Below, one piece after another: positions 1 through 8,218 of a DNA stretch of 64,000 nucleotides. The stretch spans positions 62,001 through 126,000 of the forward strand of contig NZ_JADMKT010000064.1 of NCBI RefSeq assembly GCF_016786255.1, written 5' to 3'. The translations under genes and the position numbers were made by a program. This DNA comes from Robertkochia sediminum (lineage in GTDB: Bacteria; Bacteroidota; Bacteroidia; Flavobacteriales; Flavobacteriaceae). The notes beneath the pieces were generated by a model. That model was given only the letters and a program-made list of their open reading frames with translations. It made no database searches and had not been told where the DNA came from. Numbering within the stretch: the stretch's first letter is position 1; every line of letters starts with the position of its first letter.

Positions 1-579
1 CGGCGGCATTTTCCCGAAGTACTGATCTCCATAGACACCTTCCGGTCGAAGGTTGCTGAAGCGAACATTAATGCCGGAGCCGCCCTGATCAACGATATTT
101 CAGGAGGAACCCTGGATGAAGGGATGATCCCCACAGCCGGTAAATTAGGAGTTCCCTATATCATGATGCATATGAAGGGTACCCCGCAAACCATGAAGTC
201 GCTCAACCAATACGACGACCTGCTCAAGGAGATGACCTATTTCTTTTCACAACAGATCGCCAAAGCACGGGACCACAAGGTGAATGATGTGATCATTGAC
301 CCGGGATTTGGCTTCGCTAAGAATATCGAACAGAACTTTCATCTATTGAAGCATATGGATCACCTGAAGATCCTCGACAAACCCATCCTGGCTGGGATCA
401 GCCGAAAATCGATGATCTACAAAACCCTGGACATCACCCCCGACGAAGCCCTGAACGGCACCACTGTGCTCAATACCCTATGCCTGGAAAAGGGTGCGAA
501 TATATTGAGGGTGCACGATGTAAAAGAAGCCGTAGAGTGTGTGAAGTTGTGGGAAAGGGTTACTGGAAGTAGTGAGTAG
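1..579 (+). CDS. folP: Dihydropteroate synthase, 5'-truncated by window edge
   Basis: Joins 7,8-dihydropterin pyrophosphate to p-aminobenzoate to make dihydropteroate in cytosolic folate synthesis. The frame is open from base 1, so the first third lies outside the window; 192 residues remain of about 275. Family motifs seen in order: SIDTFRS, NDISGG, MHMKGTP, the pterin-binding DPGFGFAKN, and SRKS near the C-terminus. No lesion is visible. The stop codon (577-579) falls inside a heptamer-like array that starts at 565, so the last residues (GSSE) are repeat-encoded. In Bacteroidota folP is usually followed directly by the diadenylate cyclase gene; here a 210-residue membrane gene lies between. 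Confidence 0.97.
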   Translation, partial: RRHFPEVLISIDTFRSKVAEANINAGAALINDISGGTLDEGMIPTAGKLGVPYIMMHMKGTPQTMKSLNQYDDLLKEMTYFFSQQIAKARDHKVNDVIIDPGFGFAKNIEQNFHLLKHMDHLKILDKPILAGISRKSMIYKTLDITPDEALNGTTVLNTLCLEKGANILRVHDVKEAVECVKLWERVTGSSE

Positions 580-705
580 GGAGTCAACCTTCGCTAAAGC
601 TACGGTTGATGGAATAGGGAGTAGTGAGAAGATAGTTGAGAATTGAGAGTCGGGAGTCGTATCGGGAGTCGGGAATCTCCATCGCTAAACGTAAAAAACT
701 TAAAT
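565..705 (+). repeat. Purine-rich heptamer array with TTCGCTAAAGCT hairpin
   Basis: Units of seven bases: GGAAGTA, GTGAGTA and GGGAGTC at 565-585, overlapping the folP stop. Then a hairpin with stem TCAACC (584-589) and GGTTGA (604-609) whose loop holds TTCGCTAAAGCT (590-601). Then seven contiguous heptamers at 611-659, such as GGAATAG, GGAGTAG and GGAGTCG, decaying after 660. The G/A-rich strand is the folP sense strand. The same design recurs after coaD and gpx. Confidence 0.75.
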
Positions 706-1338
706 ATGATCACCCTAAAAGGAGCATTTAAATACCTCCCCACAATAGGAATTTTTGCCTTCTTCGGAATTTACATTATTGCGGCAAAATTATATCCCGG
801 AGGTTCGATAGCAGATATAGATTCTACAGGTTTTGATTGGCGTAGTAATCATTGGTGTAATCTTATGCGTGAAAATGCTATAAACGGGGTGGAAAATCAA
901 GATAGATCCCTCGCCATTACCGGAATAACTATACTTTGCATCAGCATGATCGTCTTTTTCTTTCAGTTTGCCAACCATTTCGAAAAGACGAGACATTGGA
1001 AATTGATCATTAAAATTTCAGGCGCCTTGGCCATGATCTCGGCTACCTTCATTTTTACCAAATATCACAATGTAATGACCACCATACTCAGTATCTCCGG
1101 AAGTTTAGTGATCATAGGAATGATCAGGGCATTACACAACAATCACTTAAACTTCTTCAAGGTAATGGGGGTGCTTTGTATTTTCATTATAGCACTCAAC
1201 AACTTTTTCTACTTCAACGAAGCTCTTACCCGATACTCTCCTGTAATCCAAAAAATTGCCTTTGTACTTATACTTTCATGGACCATTGGCCTGAATGCAA
1301 TTATGAATAGAAAAAAGGGATCACAACTTTCGCCTTAA
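706..1338 (+). CDS. Hypothetical integral membrane protein
   Basis: Unknown function, 210 residues. I chose the ATG at 706 (MITLKGAFKY) rather than the upstream frame-open start at 643, which would read through heptamer repeat DNA. About six hydrophobic segments are visible. Between the first two lies a polar loop with aromatic and charged residues (YPGGS, then GFDWRSNHWCNLM) likely facing the periplasm. The gene sits between folP and dacA, neighbours usually adjacent in this group, and is flanked by repeat arrays on both sides, suggesting later insertion. Its base composition looks more A/T-rich than its neighbours. A DUF998-like fold is possible but I cannot support it. Confidence 0.6.
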   Translation: MITLKGAFKYLPTIGIFAFFGIYIIAAKLYPGGSIADIDSTGFDWRSNHWCNLMRENAINGVENQDRSLAITGITILCISMIVFFFQFANHFEKTRHWKLIIKISGALAMISATFIFTKYHNVMTTILSISGSLVIIGMIRALHNNHLNFFKVMGVLCIFIIALNNFFYFNEALTRYSPVIQKIAFVLILSWTIGLNAIMNRKKGSQLSP

Positions 1339-1370
1339 CTCCCGGTCATGTTCGCCGTTCAAAAAAATGA

Positions 1371-1545
1371 CTAAATCCAACTCCCTGTGTCCTTATAGCG
1401 CTATCGCTTTACCTCCTCACACCTTTACCCCTTTACCCCTTTACCTCTTTACCCCTTCACCCTTCCACACTCCGAAGCTTTAGCGAAGAAGGGCTTCACC
1501 TCGTAACCTCATAACTTCATAACCTCGAAACTCCATAAGCCCCAC
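1371..1545 (-). repeat. Pyrimidine-rich octamer array with AGCTTTAGCGAA hairpin
   Basis: Six contiguous octamers at 1421-1468 (CCCTTTAC type), then a hairpin with stem CCCTTC (1460-1465) and GAAGGG (1488-1493) enclosing AGCTTTAGCGAA (1476-1487), then five octamers at 1500-1539 (CTCGTAAC, CTCATAAC type). The purine-rich strand is the minus strand, opposite to the array after folP, so the membrane gene at 706-1338 is bracketed by inverted arrays. The CTCGTAAC-type units resemble those at 55366-55389. Confidence 0.7.
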
Positions 1546-1598
1546 AACTTTTTCCTATATTCGATAAGAAATGTATTTTTACATAAAACCTGCCTACT

Positions 1599-2387
1599 TT
1601 GGAGCTATTTGACTTTCTTGAATTTAAGATCATCGATATCATCGATATCGTGCTCGTAGCCTTTTTGATGTACTACCTCTACAAGCTCTTGAGGGGTACG
1701 GTGGCCATCAACATCTTTTTGGGTATCGTGATCATTTACATCATCTACCTGATCACCGAGGCCCTCGGCATGAAAGTACTCAGCAATATTTTTGGGAAAT
1801 TTATCGGGGTCGGATTCTTTGCTTTGATCGTGGTATTCCAGCAGGAGATCCGGAAATTCCTTTTAATGGTTGGTTCTACCAATATCGGTGGTAAAAAGGG
1901 GCTTGCCCGTTACTTTAAATTTTTGCGCCAACAACAACCCATACAGCCGGAGACCAATGTAGATGCCATTGTTAAGGCCTGCGAAAAAATGGGCCGATCC
2001 TATACCGGGGCCATTATCGTACTGGAGCGCAACAATCCGCTGGATTTCGTGAAAAATACCGGAGACAGCATGAATATCGAGGTCACCCAACCTATTCTGG
2101 AGAGCATCTTCTTTAAGAACAGTCCGCTCCACGACGGGGCTGCCATCATCGAAGACAACCGCATTACAGCTACGAGGGTTATTCTCCCGGTTTCTAATGA
2201 GCGAACTATCCCTTTGCGCTTCGGATTAAGACACCGGGCCGCGGTAGGGATCACTGAGAAAACAGATGCCCTGGCACTGGTGGTAAGTGAAGAAACAGGA
2301 CAGATATCTTATATCAAGAATGGAGAATTCGTACTCTTTGAAGATCTTGATGAACTGGCAGAATCCCTCAAAAAAGATCTGGCATAG
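1599..2387 (+). CDS. dacA: Membrane-bound diadenylate cyclase (CdaA type)
   Basis: Condenses two ATP to the second messenger c-di-AMP at the inner membrane. 262 residues, normal length. Three hydrophobic helices fill residues 12-90, followed by a DisA_N-type catalytic domain with the DGA motif (179-181, in LHDGAAII) and RHR (211-213), which bind metal/ATP. The start is TTG at 1599; no in-frame ATG exists before residue 24, which lies inside helix 1, so TTG is favoured. c-di-AMP commonly controls K+ and osmolyte handling in other phyla; a K+ channel with RCK domain is encoded at 28.7 kb, but a link here is inference. Confidence 0.95.
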   Translation: MELFDFLEFKIIDIIDIVLVAFLMYYLYKLLRGTVAINIFLGIVIIYIIYLITEALGMKVLSNIFGKFIGVGFFALIVVFQQEIRKFLLMVGSTNIGGKKGLARYFKFLRQQQPIQPETNVDAIVKACEKMGRSYTGAIIVLERNNPLDFVKNTGDSMNIEVTQPILESIFFKNSPLHDGAAIIEDNRITATRVILPVSNERTIPLRFGLRHRAAVGITEKTDALALVVSEETGQISYIKNGEFVLFEDLDELAESLKKDLA

Positions 2388-2412
2388 AGCTCCCGAAGTA
2401 ACCACCAATAAG

Positions 2413-2447
2413 TAAAAAAAAAGCCCCCGAACCGGAGGCTGTTTTTC
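2413..2447. terminator. Bidirectional terminator between dacA and the peroxiredoxin-like gene
   Basis: GC-rich hairpin (AGCCCCCG against CGGAGGCT, one mismatch, loop AAC) preceded by an A-run and followed by a T-run, so it can work on both strands for the two convergent genes. Confidence 0.85.
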
Positions 2448-2456
2448 TTTATCAGA

Positions 2457-2987
2457 TCAGGAAATGACCTCTCCCCTGGCGGGATAATTATTTTCTGCAA
2501 TATACTGCACGCCCTTCACGAAGGTTGGCAGGTACGGTCGTCCCCACGGATTAGAATTTATTGAGGCGTAATACACCGTTTGATCGGGCCTGATCAGGAA
2601 TAATCCGGGCTCACTGAAAAGATCCGGCTCTGCGTCCTTTACAGCTGCACTTAAATACAGTCCCCATTCCGTTGCGGTTTCTTTGCTAAGGCCGTATCCC
2701 AAGGGAAGATCGCCCAGTTCCCACTGCATACGGGCTGCGCGGGCACGTGCCTGAGAATCCATACTTATTGCGATCACGTCTACTCCTATGGCAGCAAATT
2801 CACCTCTGAGTTCTTCCAGTTGTTTTAAATACTTTTTGCATAGCGGACAATGAAGGCCGCGATAAAAAACAACAAGGGTAAAAGCCTCCGGCTTTTGCTC
2901 AGCAAGGTTCCAGGTACTGCCTCCTAACAGTTCTACCACTAAGGATGGCGCCTGTTGTTTGGGTGTTGGTCGGTGTGTCTCACTCAT
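2457..2987 (-). CDS. Peroxiredoxin-like protein (AhpC/TSA family)
   Basis: A 176-residue thioredoxin-fold protein. FYRGLHCPLC places a CxxC pair at Cys47 and Cys50 where peroxiredoxins carry the peroxidatic cysteine, followed by LKQLEELRGEFAAIGVDVIAIS, typical of AhpC/TSA. It probably reduces peroxides or acts as a thiol oxidoreductase; substrate unknown. The start lies 2 bases after the mdaB stop on the same strand, so both are translated from one message that faces away from an HxlR regulator. Cytosolic, no signal peptide. Confidence 0.8.
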   Translation of the reverse strand: MSETHRPTPKQQAPSLVVELLGGSTWNLAEQKPEAFTLVVFYRGLHCPLCKKYLKQLEELRGEFAAIGVDVIAISMDSQARARAARMQWELGDLPLGYGLSKETATEWGLYLSAAVKDAEPDLFSEPGLFLIRPDQTVYYASINSNPWGRPYLPTFVKGVQYIAENNYPARGEVIS

Positions 2988-2989
2988 GA

Positions 2990-3580
2990 TTACCTGTTTA
3001 ATATTTCTTCTTGTAAATGCTTTTCAAATCGCTTAAAATCCACTTCCACTTCCGGATTCTTCATGACATCATAGGCCATAAAGGTCTTTAGCGGACGAAG
3101 TCCGAACCACTTAAAATTAAGATGCATCGGGAATAACAGATCGTCTTCACTCGCGCCATTAAAGAATTTCTCTTCAGGATCATTGAAGGCTTCCTTAGGC
3201 GCATTGGCCGTTACCGACAGCATGTACTGCCCGTTCAATTTACCTCCTAGTCCGTAATTCTTCTTAGGAGCTGCCGAAGTGCGACCATCCCCATCTGAAA
3301 GGCTTCCCATCATACCGGCAGAAAACACCTCATCCATATATTTCTTGAATGACCAGCTTACGCCCATCCAATTCAATGGCATCTGAACAAATACGAGGTC
3401 GGCCCATAAAAACTTTCCGACCTCTTCTTCCACATCATATTCGTCCTGGGTTTTGGTAACTTTTACCTCATAACCAGCGGCCTTAAAAGCCTCCATTGCC
3501 TTTTCTGCAAGACTTGTATTTAACTTACCCTCTGAAAACGGATAATACTGGTGTCCGTTGATCACTAATACTTTTTTCAT
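2990..3580 (-). CDS. mdaB: NAD(P)H:quinone oxidoreductase, MdaB-like flavoprotein
   Basis: Flavodoxin-like fold of the NAD(P)H dehydrogenase (quinone) family, expected to bind FAD and reduce quinones by two electrons, avoiding radical formation. 196 residues, as usual. Starts MKKVLVINGHQ (nucleotide-binding first strand and loop), then LVFVQMPLNWMGVSWSFKKYMDEVF, the motif around the flavin and dimer interface seen in MdaB. First gene of a two-gene unit with the peroxiredoxin-like gene, divergent from hxlR at 3686. Confidence 0.88.
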   Translation of the reverse strand: MKKVLVINGHQYYPFSEGKLNTSLAEKAMEAFKAAGYEVKVTKTQDEYDVEEEVGKFLWADLVFVQMPLNWMGVSWSFKKYMDEVFSAGMMGSLSDGDGRTSAAPKKNYGLGGKLNGQYMLSVTANAPKEAFNDPEEKFFNGASEDDLLFPMHLNFKWFGLRPLKTFMAYDVMKNPEVEVDFKRFEKHLQEEILNR

Positions 3581-3604
3581 ATGTTATTCCTCTTAATTGT
3601 TTCG

Positions 3605-3686
3605 CAAAGTAACTTATAATAGTTTATATTTGAAACCAATTTAAAGACCTGTATATCAAATAGTAGTAACCCCAAAGTAACCTATA
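3605..3686. promoter_or_regulatory. Divergent mdaB/hxlR control region with paired 14-nt direct repeats
   Basis: CAAAGTAACYTATA occurs twice in the same orientation, at 3605-3618 and 3673-3686, one near each gene start, 68 bp apart. TATATTTG at 3625-3632 matches the Bacteroidota -7 element for hxlR. On the minus strand each repeat contains TTACTTTG, one mismatch from TAnnTTTG, so the first copy could also be the mdaB -7 element. The repeats are good candidate HxlR operators. Confidence 0.5.
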
Positions 3687-4078
3687 TGTCAAGAAAATAT
3701 ATTGAAAATCCCAATGCGTGCACGCTCGTGCATACCATGAACATTATCGGAAATAAATGGAAACCGATACTCATTTATCTGCTCTCTAATGGAAAACTGC
3801 GTTTTGGAAAGCTCCTCCTTTTTACTCCCGGGATCTCCAAAAAGGTGCTCACCACTCAATTAAGGGAATTAGAAGATGACGGACTAATCATCAGAGAAAA
3901 GTTTAACGAGACCCCTCCGAGGGTAGAATATTCCCTTTCTGAAAAAGGGCTTGCCTTACTCCCCATTCTACGCGAACTAAGCAGGTGGGCAGAAAACATG
4001 TATCCCGAGATCGCATTTGAAGAATGTAGGATCGCCAGCGGCATAGATCTCAAAGTCGGGAAATTCAACAAGGAATAA
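3686..4078 (+). CDS. HxlR-family winged-helix regulator, probably redox-sensing
   Basis: 130 residues with the HxlR (YodB/HypR-like) core: IIGNKWKPILIYLL, LRFGKLL, GISKKVLTTQLRELEDDGLI (recognition helix) and the wing RVEYSLSEKGLALLPIL. Cys12 lies before the first helix, where redox-sensing HxlR members such as YodB and HypR hold their reactive cysteine; a second cysteine is Cys114. It is transcribed divergently from the mdaB-peroxiredoxin pair, which it most likely represses until quinones or disulfide stress oxidise it. The target is inferred from context. Confidence 0.88.
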   Translation: MSRKYIENPNACTLVHTMNIIGNKWKPILIYLLSNGKLRFGKLLLFTPGISKKVLTTQLRELEDDGLIIREKFNETPPRVEYSLSEKGLALLPILRELSRWAENMYPEIAFEECRIASGIDLKVGKFNKE

Positions 4079-4106
4079 CAGGGAGGCGGAATGCGCCTTC
4101 GAGGGG

Positions 4107-5885
4107 CTATATCGCCTCCTCCTCTTCGGCCATGAATTGCACCTCGTAAAGCTTGCGATACTTCCCATCCTCACGCTGCAGCAACTCGTCGTGGGTACCT
4201 TCTTCCACGATATGACCGGCCTCCATGACCAGGATCTTATCGGCTTTTTTCACGGTTGCCAAACGGTGGGCGATCACGATAGAGGTGCGCCCTTTGGTCA
4301 CCCTGTCGGTAGCCTGTTGAATGAGTTTTTCAGAATGGCCGTCTACCGAAGAGGTCGCCTCGTCGAGGATCAGGATCGACGGGTTACTAACGTATGCTCG
4401 TAAAAAGGCGATCAACTGTCGCTGACCACTGGAAAGCATACTTCCCCTTTCCTTTACATTGTAGTGATACCCTCCCGGAAGACTGGAGATAAAATCATGT
4501 ATCCCGATCTCCTTGGCAGCGGCAACCACTTCTTGTTCGGTGATCTTTGGATCTTTCAGGGTAATATTATGATAAATGGTATCGGCAAAGAGAAATACAT
4601 CCTGTAGCACGACCGCGATCTGATCTCTTAATGAATGAACGGTAAAGTCGTTGATATTTTGGCCGTCAATACGTATCGCTCCGTTCTTGATATCGTAGAA
4701 ACGATTAAGCAGATTGATAATGGTCGATTTCCCGGCACCGGTAGCCCCTACAATGGCTACGGTCTGTCCCGCATTGGCATTGAAGCTAATGCCGTGCAGC
4801 ACCTCTTCTCCTTTTACATACTCGAAGCGTACCTTGTCAAATTCCAGGTCGCCCTTGAAGTGACCGGCAACAATAGTTCCGGTTTCCTCTACCCTGCTTT
4901 TGGTATCGAGTACATCAAAGACCCTGTTGGCAGCCACCATTCCCATCTGCAAGGTGTTGAACTTATCGGCGATCTGACGCAGCGGACGAAAGATCATCCC
5001 CGAGAGCATGATAAACATAAAAACATCACCGAGCTTGGTAATATCATCCTGAAGCACGGCCTGCAGGCCCCCGTACCATACGATAAGACCGGTAGTCACA
5101 GCCGACATCAACTCTACAACAGCGATGAATATGGAATTGTACCACACCGTATTGATCCAGGCTTTTTTGTGCTTTTCGTTGATCTCAACAAAAGAATCGT
5201 ATTCTCTTTTTTCCCTCACAAAGAGATGAACGATCTTCATCCCTGTAAGGCGCTCTTGTACGAACGAATTCAGGTTTGCCACCTCTTTACGCACCTCGAT
5301 AAAGGCTTTTTTCATGGCTTTTTGAAATACGCGGGTGGCGTAAAGCATAAGGGGTAATACCGCAAATATAATGACCGAAAGTTTCCAGTTGTAGTACAAC
5401 ATCACCCCTGCAACCACCAGCATTTTTAACAGGTCACTAATGATCATAAAGAGTCCGTCGCTAAAGATCGCTGCAATTCGTTCAATATCACTCACCGCAC
5501 GGGTAACGAGGATCCCAACAGAAGAACTGTCAAAATACTTCATGCGAAAACGCACCATATGATCAAAAAGCTTGATACGGATATCGCGAATTACCGATTG
5601 GCCCAGCCAGTTAGCAAAATAGATAAAAGACAGTTGAGAGATCACCTCCAGAAACAACGATGCCGTCATAAGCAGCACGAAGAACAAAAGGCCTTCGGCG
5701 TCTTTCCCTAAGATATAGTCATTTACGGTATAGCGAAGGATCACCGGACGTACGGTCGAGAACGCAGACAACATGATCGCAGCCAGGGCCACAGCAAAAA
5801 ATGTAAGCTTATAGGGCCTGGTATACTTGAGTATCCTGCTAAAAAGGTTCAGGTCAAAAGATTTTCCGGTAGTATCTTTACTCAT
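4107..5885 (-). CDS. ABC transporter, fused permease and ATPase (MsbA/exporter type)
   Basis: 592-residue half-transporter acting as a dimer in the inner membrane. Six membrane helices span about residues 25-315; the nucleotide-binding domain follows. Walker A GATGAGKST at 380-388, Q-loop Gln428, signature LSSGQ 484-488, Walker B ILILDE 504-509 and H-loop His540 are all intact. Its length and fused layout fit lipid or multidrug exporters of the MsbA/LmrA class; substrate cannot be read from sequence. The start overlaps the truA stop by 8 bases, so the two are co-transcribed. Confidence 0.92.
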   Translation of the reverse strand: MSKDTTGKSFDLNLFSRILKYTRPYKLTFFAVALAAIMLSAFSTVRPVILRYTVNDYILGKDAEGLLFFVLLMTASLFLEVISQLSFIYFANWLGQSVIRDIRIKLFDHMVRFRMKYFDSSSVGILVTRAVSDIERIAAIFSDGLFMIISDLLKMLVVAGVMLYYNWKLSVIIFAVLPLMLYATRVFQKAMKKAFIEVRKEVANLNSFVQERLTGMKIVHLFVREKREYDSFVEINEKHKKAWINTVWYNSIFIAVVELMSAVTTGLIVWYGGLQAVLQDDITKLGDVFMFIMLSGMIFRPLRQIADKFNTLQMGMVAANRVFDVLDTKSRVEETGTIVAGHFKGDLEFDKVRFEYVKGEEVLHGISFNANAGQTVAIVGATGAGKSTIINLLNRFYDIKNGAIRIDGQNINDFTVHSLRDQIAVVLQDVFLFADTIYHNITLKDPKITEQEVVAAAKEIGIHDFISSLPGGYHYNVKERGSMLSSGQRQLIAFLRAYVSNPSILILDEATSSVDGHSEKLIQQATDRVTKGRTSIVIAHRLATVKKADKILVMEAGHIVEEGTHDELLQREDGKYRKLYEVQFMAEEEEAI

Positions 5886-6633
5886 TATCGTTCAGAATAG
5901 TCTTTGGATAGGAAACATCCGTTAAATATAGTCCGTGTGCAGGTACCGATGCACCCGCCTCACTTCTGTTCTTACTGTTAATAATGGCGCGTAGTCCATG
6001 CTCATCAAGCCTACCCTGTCCTACTTCGAGCAGGGTACCTACTACGGCCCTAACCATATTGCGCAAAAAACGGTCTGCAGTGATATGAAAAACAAGCTTA
6101 TCTTCACCTTCCTGCACCCATTTGGCCCTGGTGATCTTGCAAAAATAGGTCTTTACATCGGTCTTTGATCGCGAAAAGCATTCAAAGTCTTCGTATTCCA
6201 TCATAATGGCAGCCGCATAATTCATGGCATCCACATCGAGGGGTGCCCTGAACTCATAGGCCAGGTCGCGAAGAAACGGGTCTTTTTGGCGCACCAGGTG
6301 ATATTCATAGCTCCTGGACTCAGCATCGAACCGGGCATGGGCATCTGCCTTTACCTCATAGATACGAAAAACCGCAATATCGGGAGGCAGAAAGCGATTA
6401 AGCCGGTATGCCAGTTCGGTAACGTCCTGTGCTGTTGCTGTATCAAAATGCGCTGCCATGAAACGGGCGTGTACCCCGGCGTCTGTTCTTCCTGCCGCCG
6501 TTAAAGGAGATTCGCCACGCAACAGGGTGCTTAGCGCTTTTTCAAGAACCTCCTGAACAGAAACAGCGTTAGGCTGGCGTTGCCATCCGTGATACGCTTT
6601 TCCGTGGTATGCAAACTCAATGAAATATCTCAA
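5878..6633 (-). CDS. truA: tRNA pseudouridine(38-40) synthase
   Basis: Converts uridines 38-40 in tRNA anticodon stem-loops to pseudouridine. 251 residues. The catalytic motif GRTDAGVHA is present with Asp51 as nucleophile, then the TruA-typical FLPPDIAV and FLRNMVRAVVGTLLEVG (substrate and dimer region). First gene of a unit with the ABC exporter, divergent from the phosphoesterase gene at 6727; TAACTTTG on the minus strand (6662-6669) is a plausible -7 element. Confidence 0.96.
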   Translation of the reverse strand: MRYFIEFAYHGKAYHGWQRQPNAVSVQEVLEKALSTLLRGESPLTAAGRTDAGVHARFMAAHFDTATAQDVTELAYRLNRFLPPDIAVFRIYEVKADAHARFDAESRSYEYHLVRQKDPFLRDLAYEFRAPLDVDAMNYAAAIMMEYEDFECFSRSKTDVKTYFCKITRAKWVQEGEDKLVFHITADRFLRNMVRAVVGTLLEVGQGRLDEHGLRAIINSKNRSEAGASVPAHGLYLTDVSYPKTILNDNE

Positions 6634-6726
6634 GGCAAAATGCTACTTTTGTACAGACCTGCAAAGTTATTCAATATATAACATTCACTGTACTGCATCC
6701 CTTTATTTAATGATTTTTTAAGTTTT

Positions 6727-7218
6727 ATGACCCGAATCCTTCTTTTATCAGATACCCACAGCCATATAGACGAGAAGATCCTGAAATACGCAAACCAGGC
6801 AGACGAGGTGTGGCATGCCGGCGATATTGGAGATCTTGCGGTGACCGACACCCTGAAGAAGCTAAAACCACTACGCGCCGTTTGGGGCAATATTGACAAC
6901 CACGAGGCCCGAACCGAATTTCCCGAGAACAACCGGTTTATGTGCGAGGGCGTCGATGTGTGGATCACCCATATTGGCGGATATCCGGGCAGGTACGACA
7001 GGCGCATTCGCGAGGCCATCAAAAAGGACCCTCCTAAATTATTTATCTGTGGCCATTCACATATCCTGAAGGTCATGTGGGATAAAAGCCTGGGACTACT
7101 GCATATGAATCCGGGAGCCGCAGGGAAACACGGATTTCACAAGGTGCGTACCATGTTGCGCTTTAATATCGACGGGGAAGAGATCAAAGACCTGGAGATC
7201 GTGGAAATGGAAAAATAG
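6727..7218 (+). CDS. Metallophosphoesterase, YfcE/MJ0936-like
   Basis: 163-residue cytosolic phosphodiesterase with two bound metals. The five family blocks are visible: LSDTHSH (Asp9, His11), AGDIGD, WGNIDNHE, ITHIGG and CGHSHI. The small size without a cap domain matches the YfcE/MJ0936 group, which cleaves phosphodiesters in vitro and has no settled physiological substrate. TACTTTTG at 6644-6651 is a possible -7 element, giving a leader of roughly 70 nt. Confidence 0.9.
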   Translation: MTRILLLSDTHSHIDEKILKYANQADEVWHAGDIGDLAVTDTLKKLKPLRAVWGNIDNHEARTEFPENNRFMCEGVDVWITHIGGYPGRYDRRIREAIKKDPPKLFICGHSHILKVMWDKSLGLLHMNPGAAGKHGFHKVRTMLRFNIDGEEIKDLEIVEMEK

Positions 7219-7231
7219 CCACTGCAGAGAG

Positions 7232-7270
7232 GGTTGCTAATATACCCTGTTCGTTAGATCTTTAGCAACC
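7232..7270 (+). other. Perfect 9-bp inverted repeat after the phosphoesterase gene
   Basis: GGTTGCTAA at 7232-7240 pairs exactly with TTAGCAACC at 7262-7270 across a 21-nt loop. There is no T-run, so it is not a standard terminator. It could be a 3' mRNA hairpin or an operator for the next gene. Confidence 0.5.
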
Positions 7271-7343
7271 TTACACGCCACCGATAAAACCTGTTTTTCA
7301 AAGACATTTACTTTCTTAGAAATGAAAAATAGATACATTCGGC

Positions 7344-8075
7344 GTGTTTATGCCCCAAACCAAAACCTATATTGCCAATACCCTCACCATCCTGATGCTT
7401 GCCTCAGGGATCTTTGGTGTGATCTTCAGAAATATTCTGGTATACCTTGTCGGGGCTATTACTCCCGGATATTCGCCGATCTCCGGACTCATAAGCGAAC
7501 TATCTGCAGAAGGCATGGCTTACGAGCATCTTATGAACACAGGTAGCCTTATGGCTTTCGGAGCTTTTACCATTATCGCGTCCAAAGCCCTGCAACTTCG
7601 ATTGCCCGGCCGGGAAACGGCATTATCAACAGCCTATATGGCTGTTGCCGGGGTGAGCTTTATCGGAATAGGCCTGTTCCCTTGTCCGCCCGGATGTGAT
7701 CCCGAGATCGCTTCTAACCAGATGATGGTCCATGCGCTTTGCGGCTTTATTGCATCCCTATCGCTTAGCCTCTCAGCCTTTGTTTATGGTATCGGGTTTC
7801 TAAAAGGCAATAGATCGCGTATCTACAAGATCGCTTTGATCCTCGGCATAATTGGCGTTATCGCTTTTACCACCCTCTGGGCCGGGATCATTGCCGCAGA
7901 ATACGGAGTGAACAATGTACTCTATGAATGGAAAGGTATGCTACAAAGACTAAATATTGCTGCGGGCGATCTGTGGGTGGTTATTGCCTGTGTATACACC
8001 TTGATAAAAAGACCTCCGGCACGAGCTCCCGAGGTATTCAGAGCTGAACAGACGCAGGCCGGGGACATGCGCTAA
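7344..8075 (+). CDS. DUF998-family integral membrane protein
   Basis: 243 residues from GTG at 7344; ATG at 7350 is equally possible. About six hydrophobic segments, with GVIFRNILVYLVGAITPGYSPISGLISELSA near the start and GIGLFPCPPGCDP in a loop, both characteristic of DUF998. Members are uncharacterised inner-membrane proteins. The two cysteines in FPCPPGC probably face the periplasm. Monocistronic; the spacer before it holds the inverted repeat at 7232-7270. Confidence 0.75.
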   Translation: MFMPQTKTYIANTLTILMLASGIFGVIFRNILVYLVGAITPGYSPISGLISELSAEGMAYEHLMNTGSLMAFGAFTIIASKALQLRLPGRETALSTAYMAVAGVSFIGIGLFPCPPGCDPEIASNQMMVHALCGFIASLSLSLSAFVYGIGFLKGNRSRIYKIALILGIIGVIAFTTLWAGIIAAEYGVNNVLYEWKGMLQRLNIAAGDLWVVIACVYTLIKRPPARAPEVFRAEQTQAGDMR

Positions 8076-8218
8076 AGAAACCTTCGAAAAGGGTATAATA
8101 GGTTATTTTTAGCTAAATTTGAACAACTCCTCCCCTTTCCGATCTTCGAACACCCAGGGGTTATTATCCCGAACAAAGGGCATCCGCCTGAACTAACCGC
8201 TTTCAAAAAACAGAGTAC

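Noticed and set aside
643-705. N-terminal extension of the membrane protein gene
   Set aside because: These codons are heptamer repeat DNA; the natural membrane-protein start is ATG at 706.
6630-7076. 148-codon minus-strand frame opposite the phosphoesterase
   Set aside because: All five phosphoesterase motifs are on the plus strand; the minus frame has no recognisable motif.
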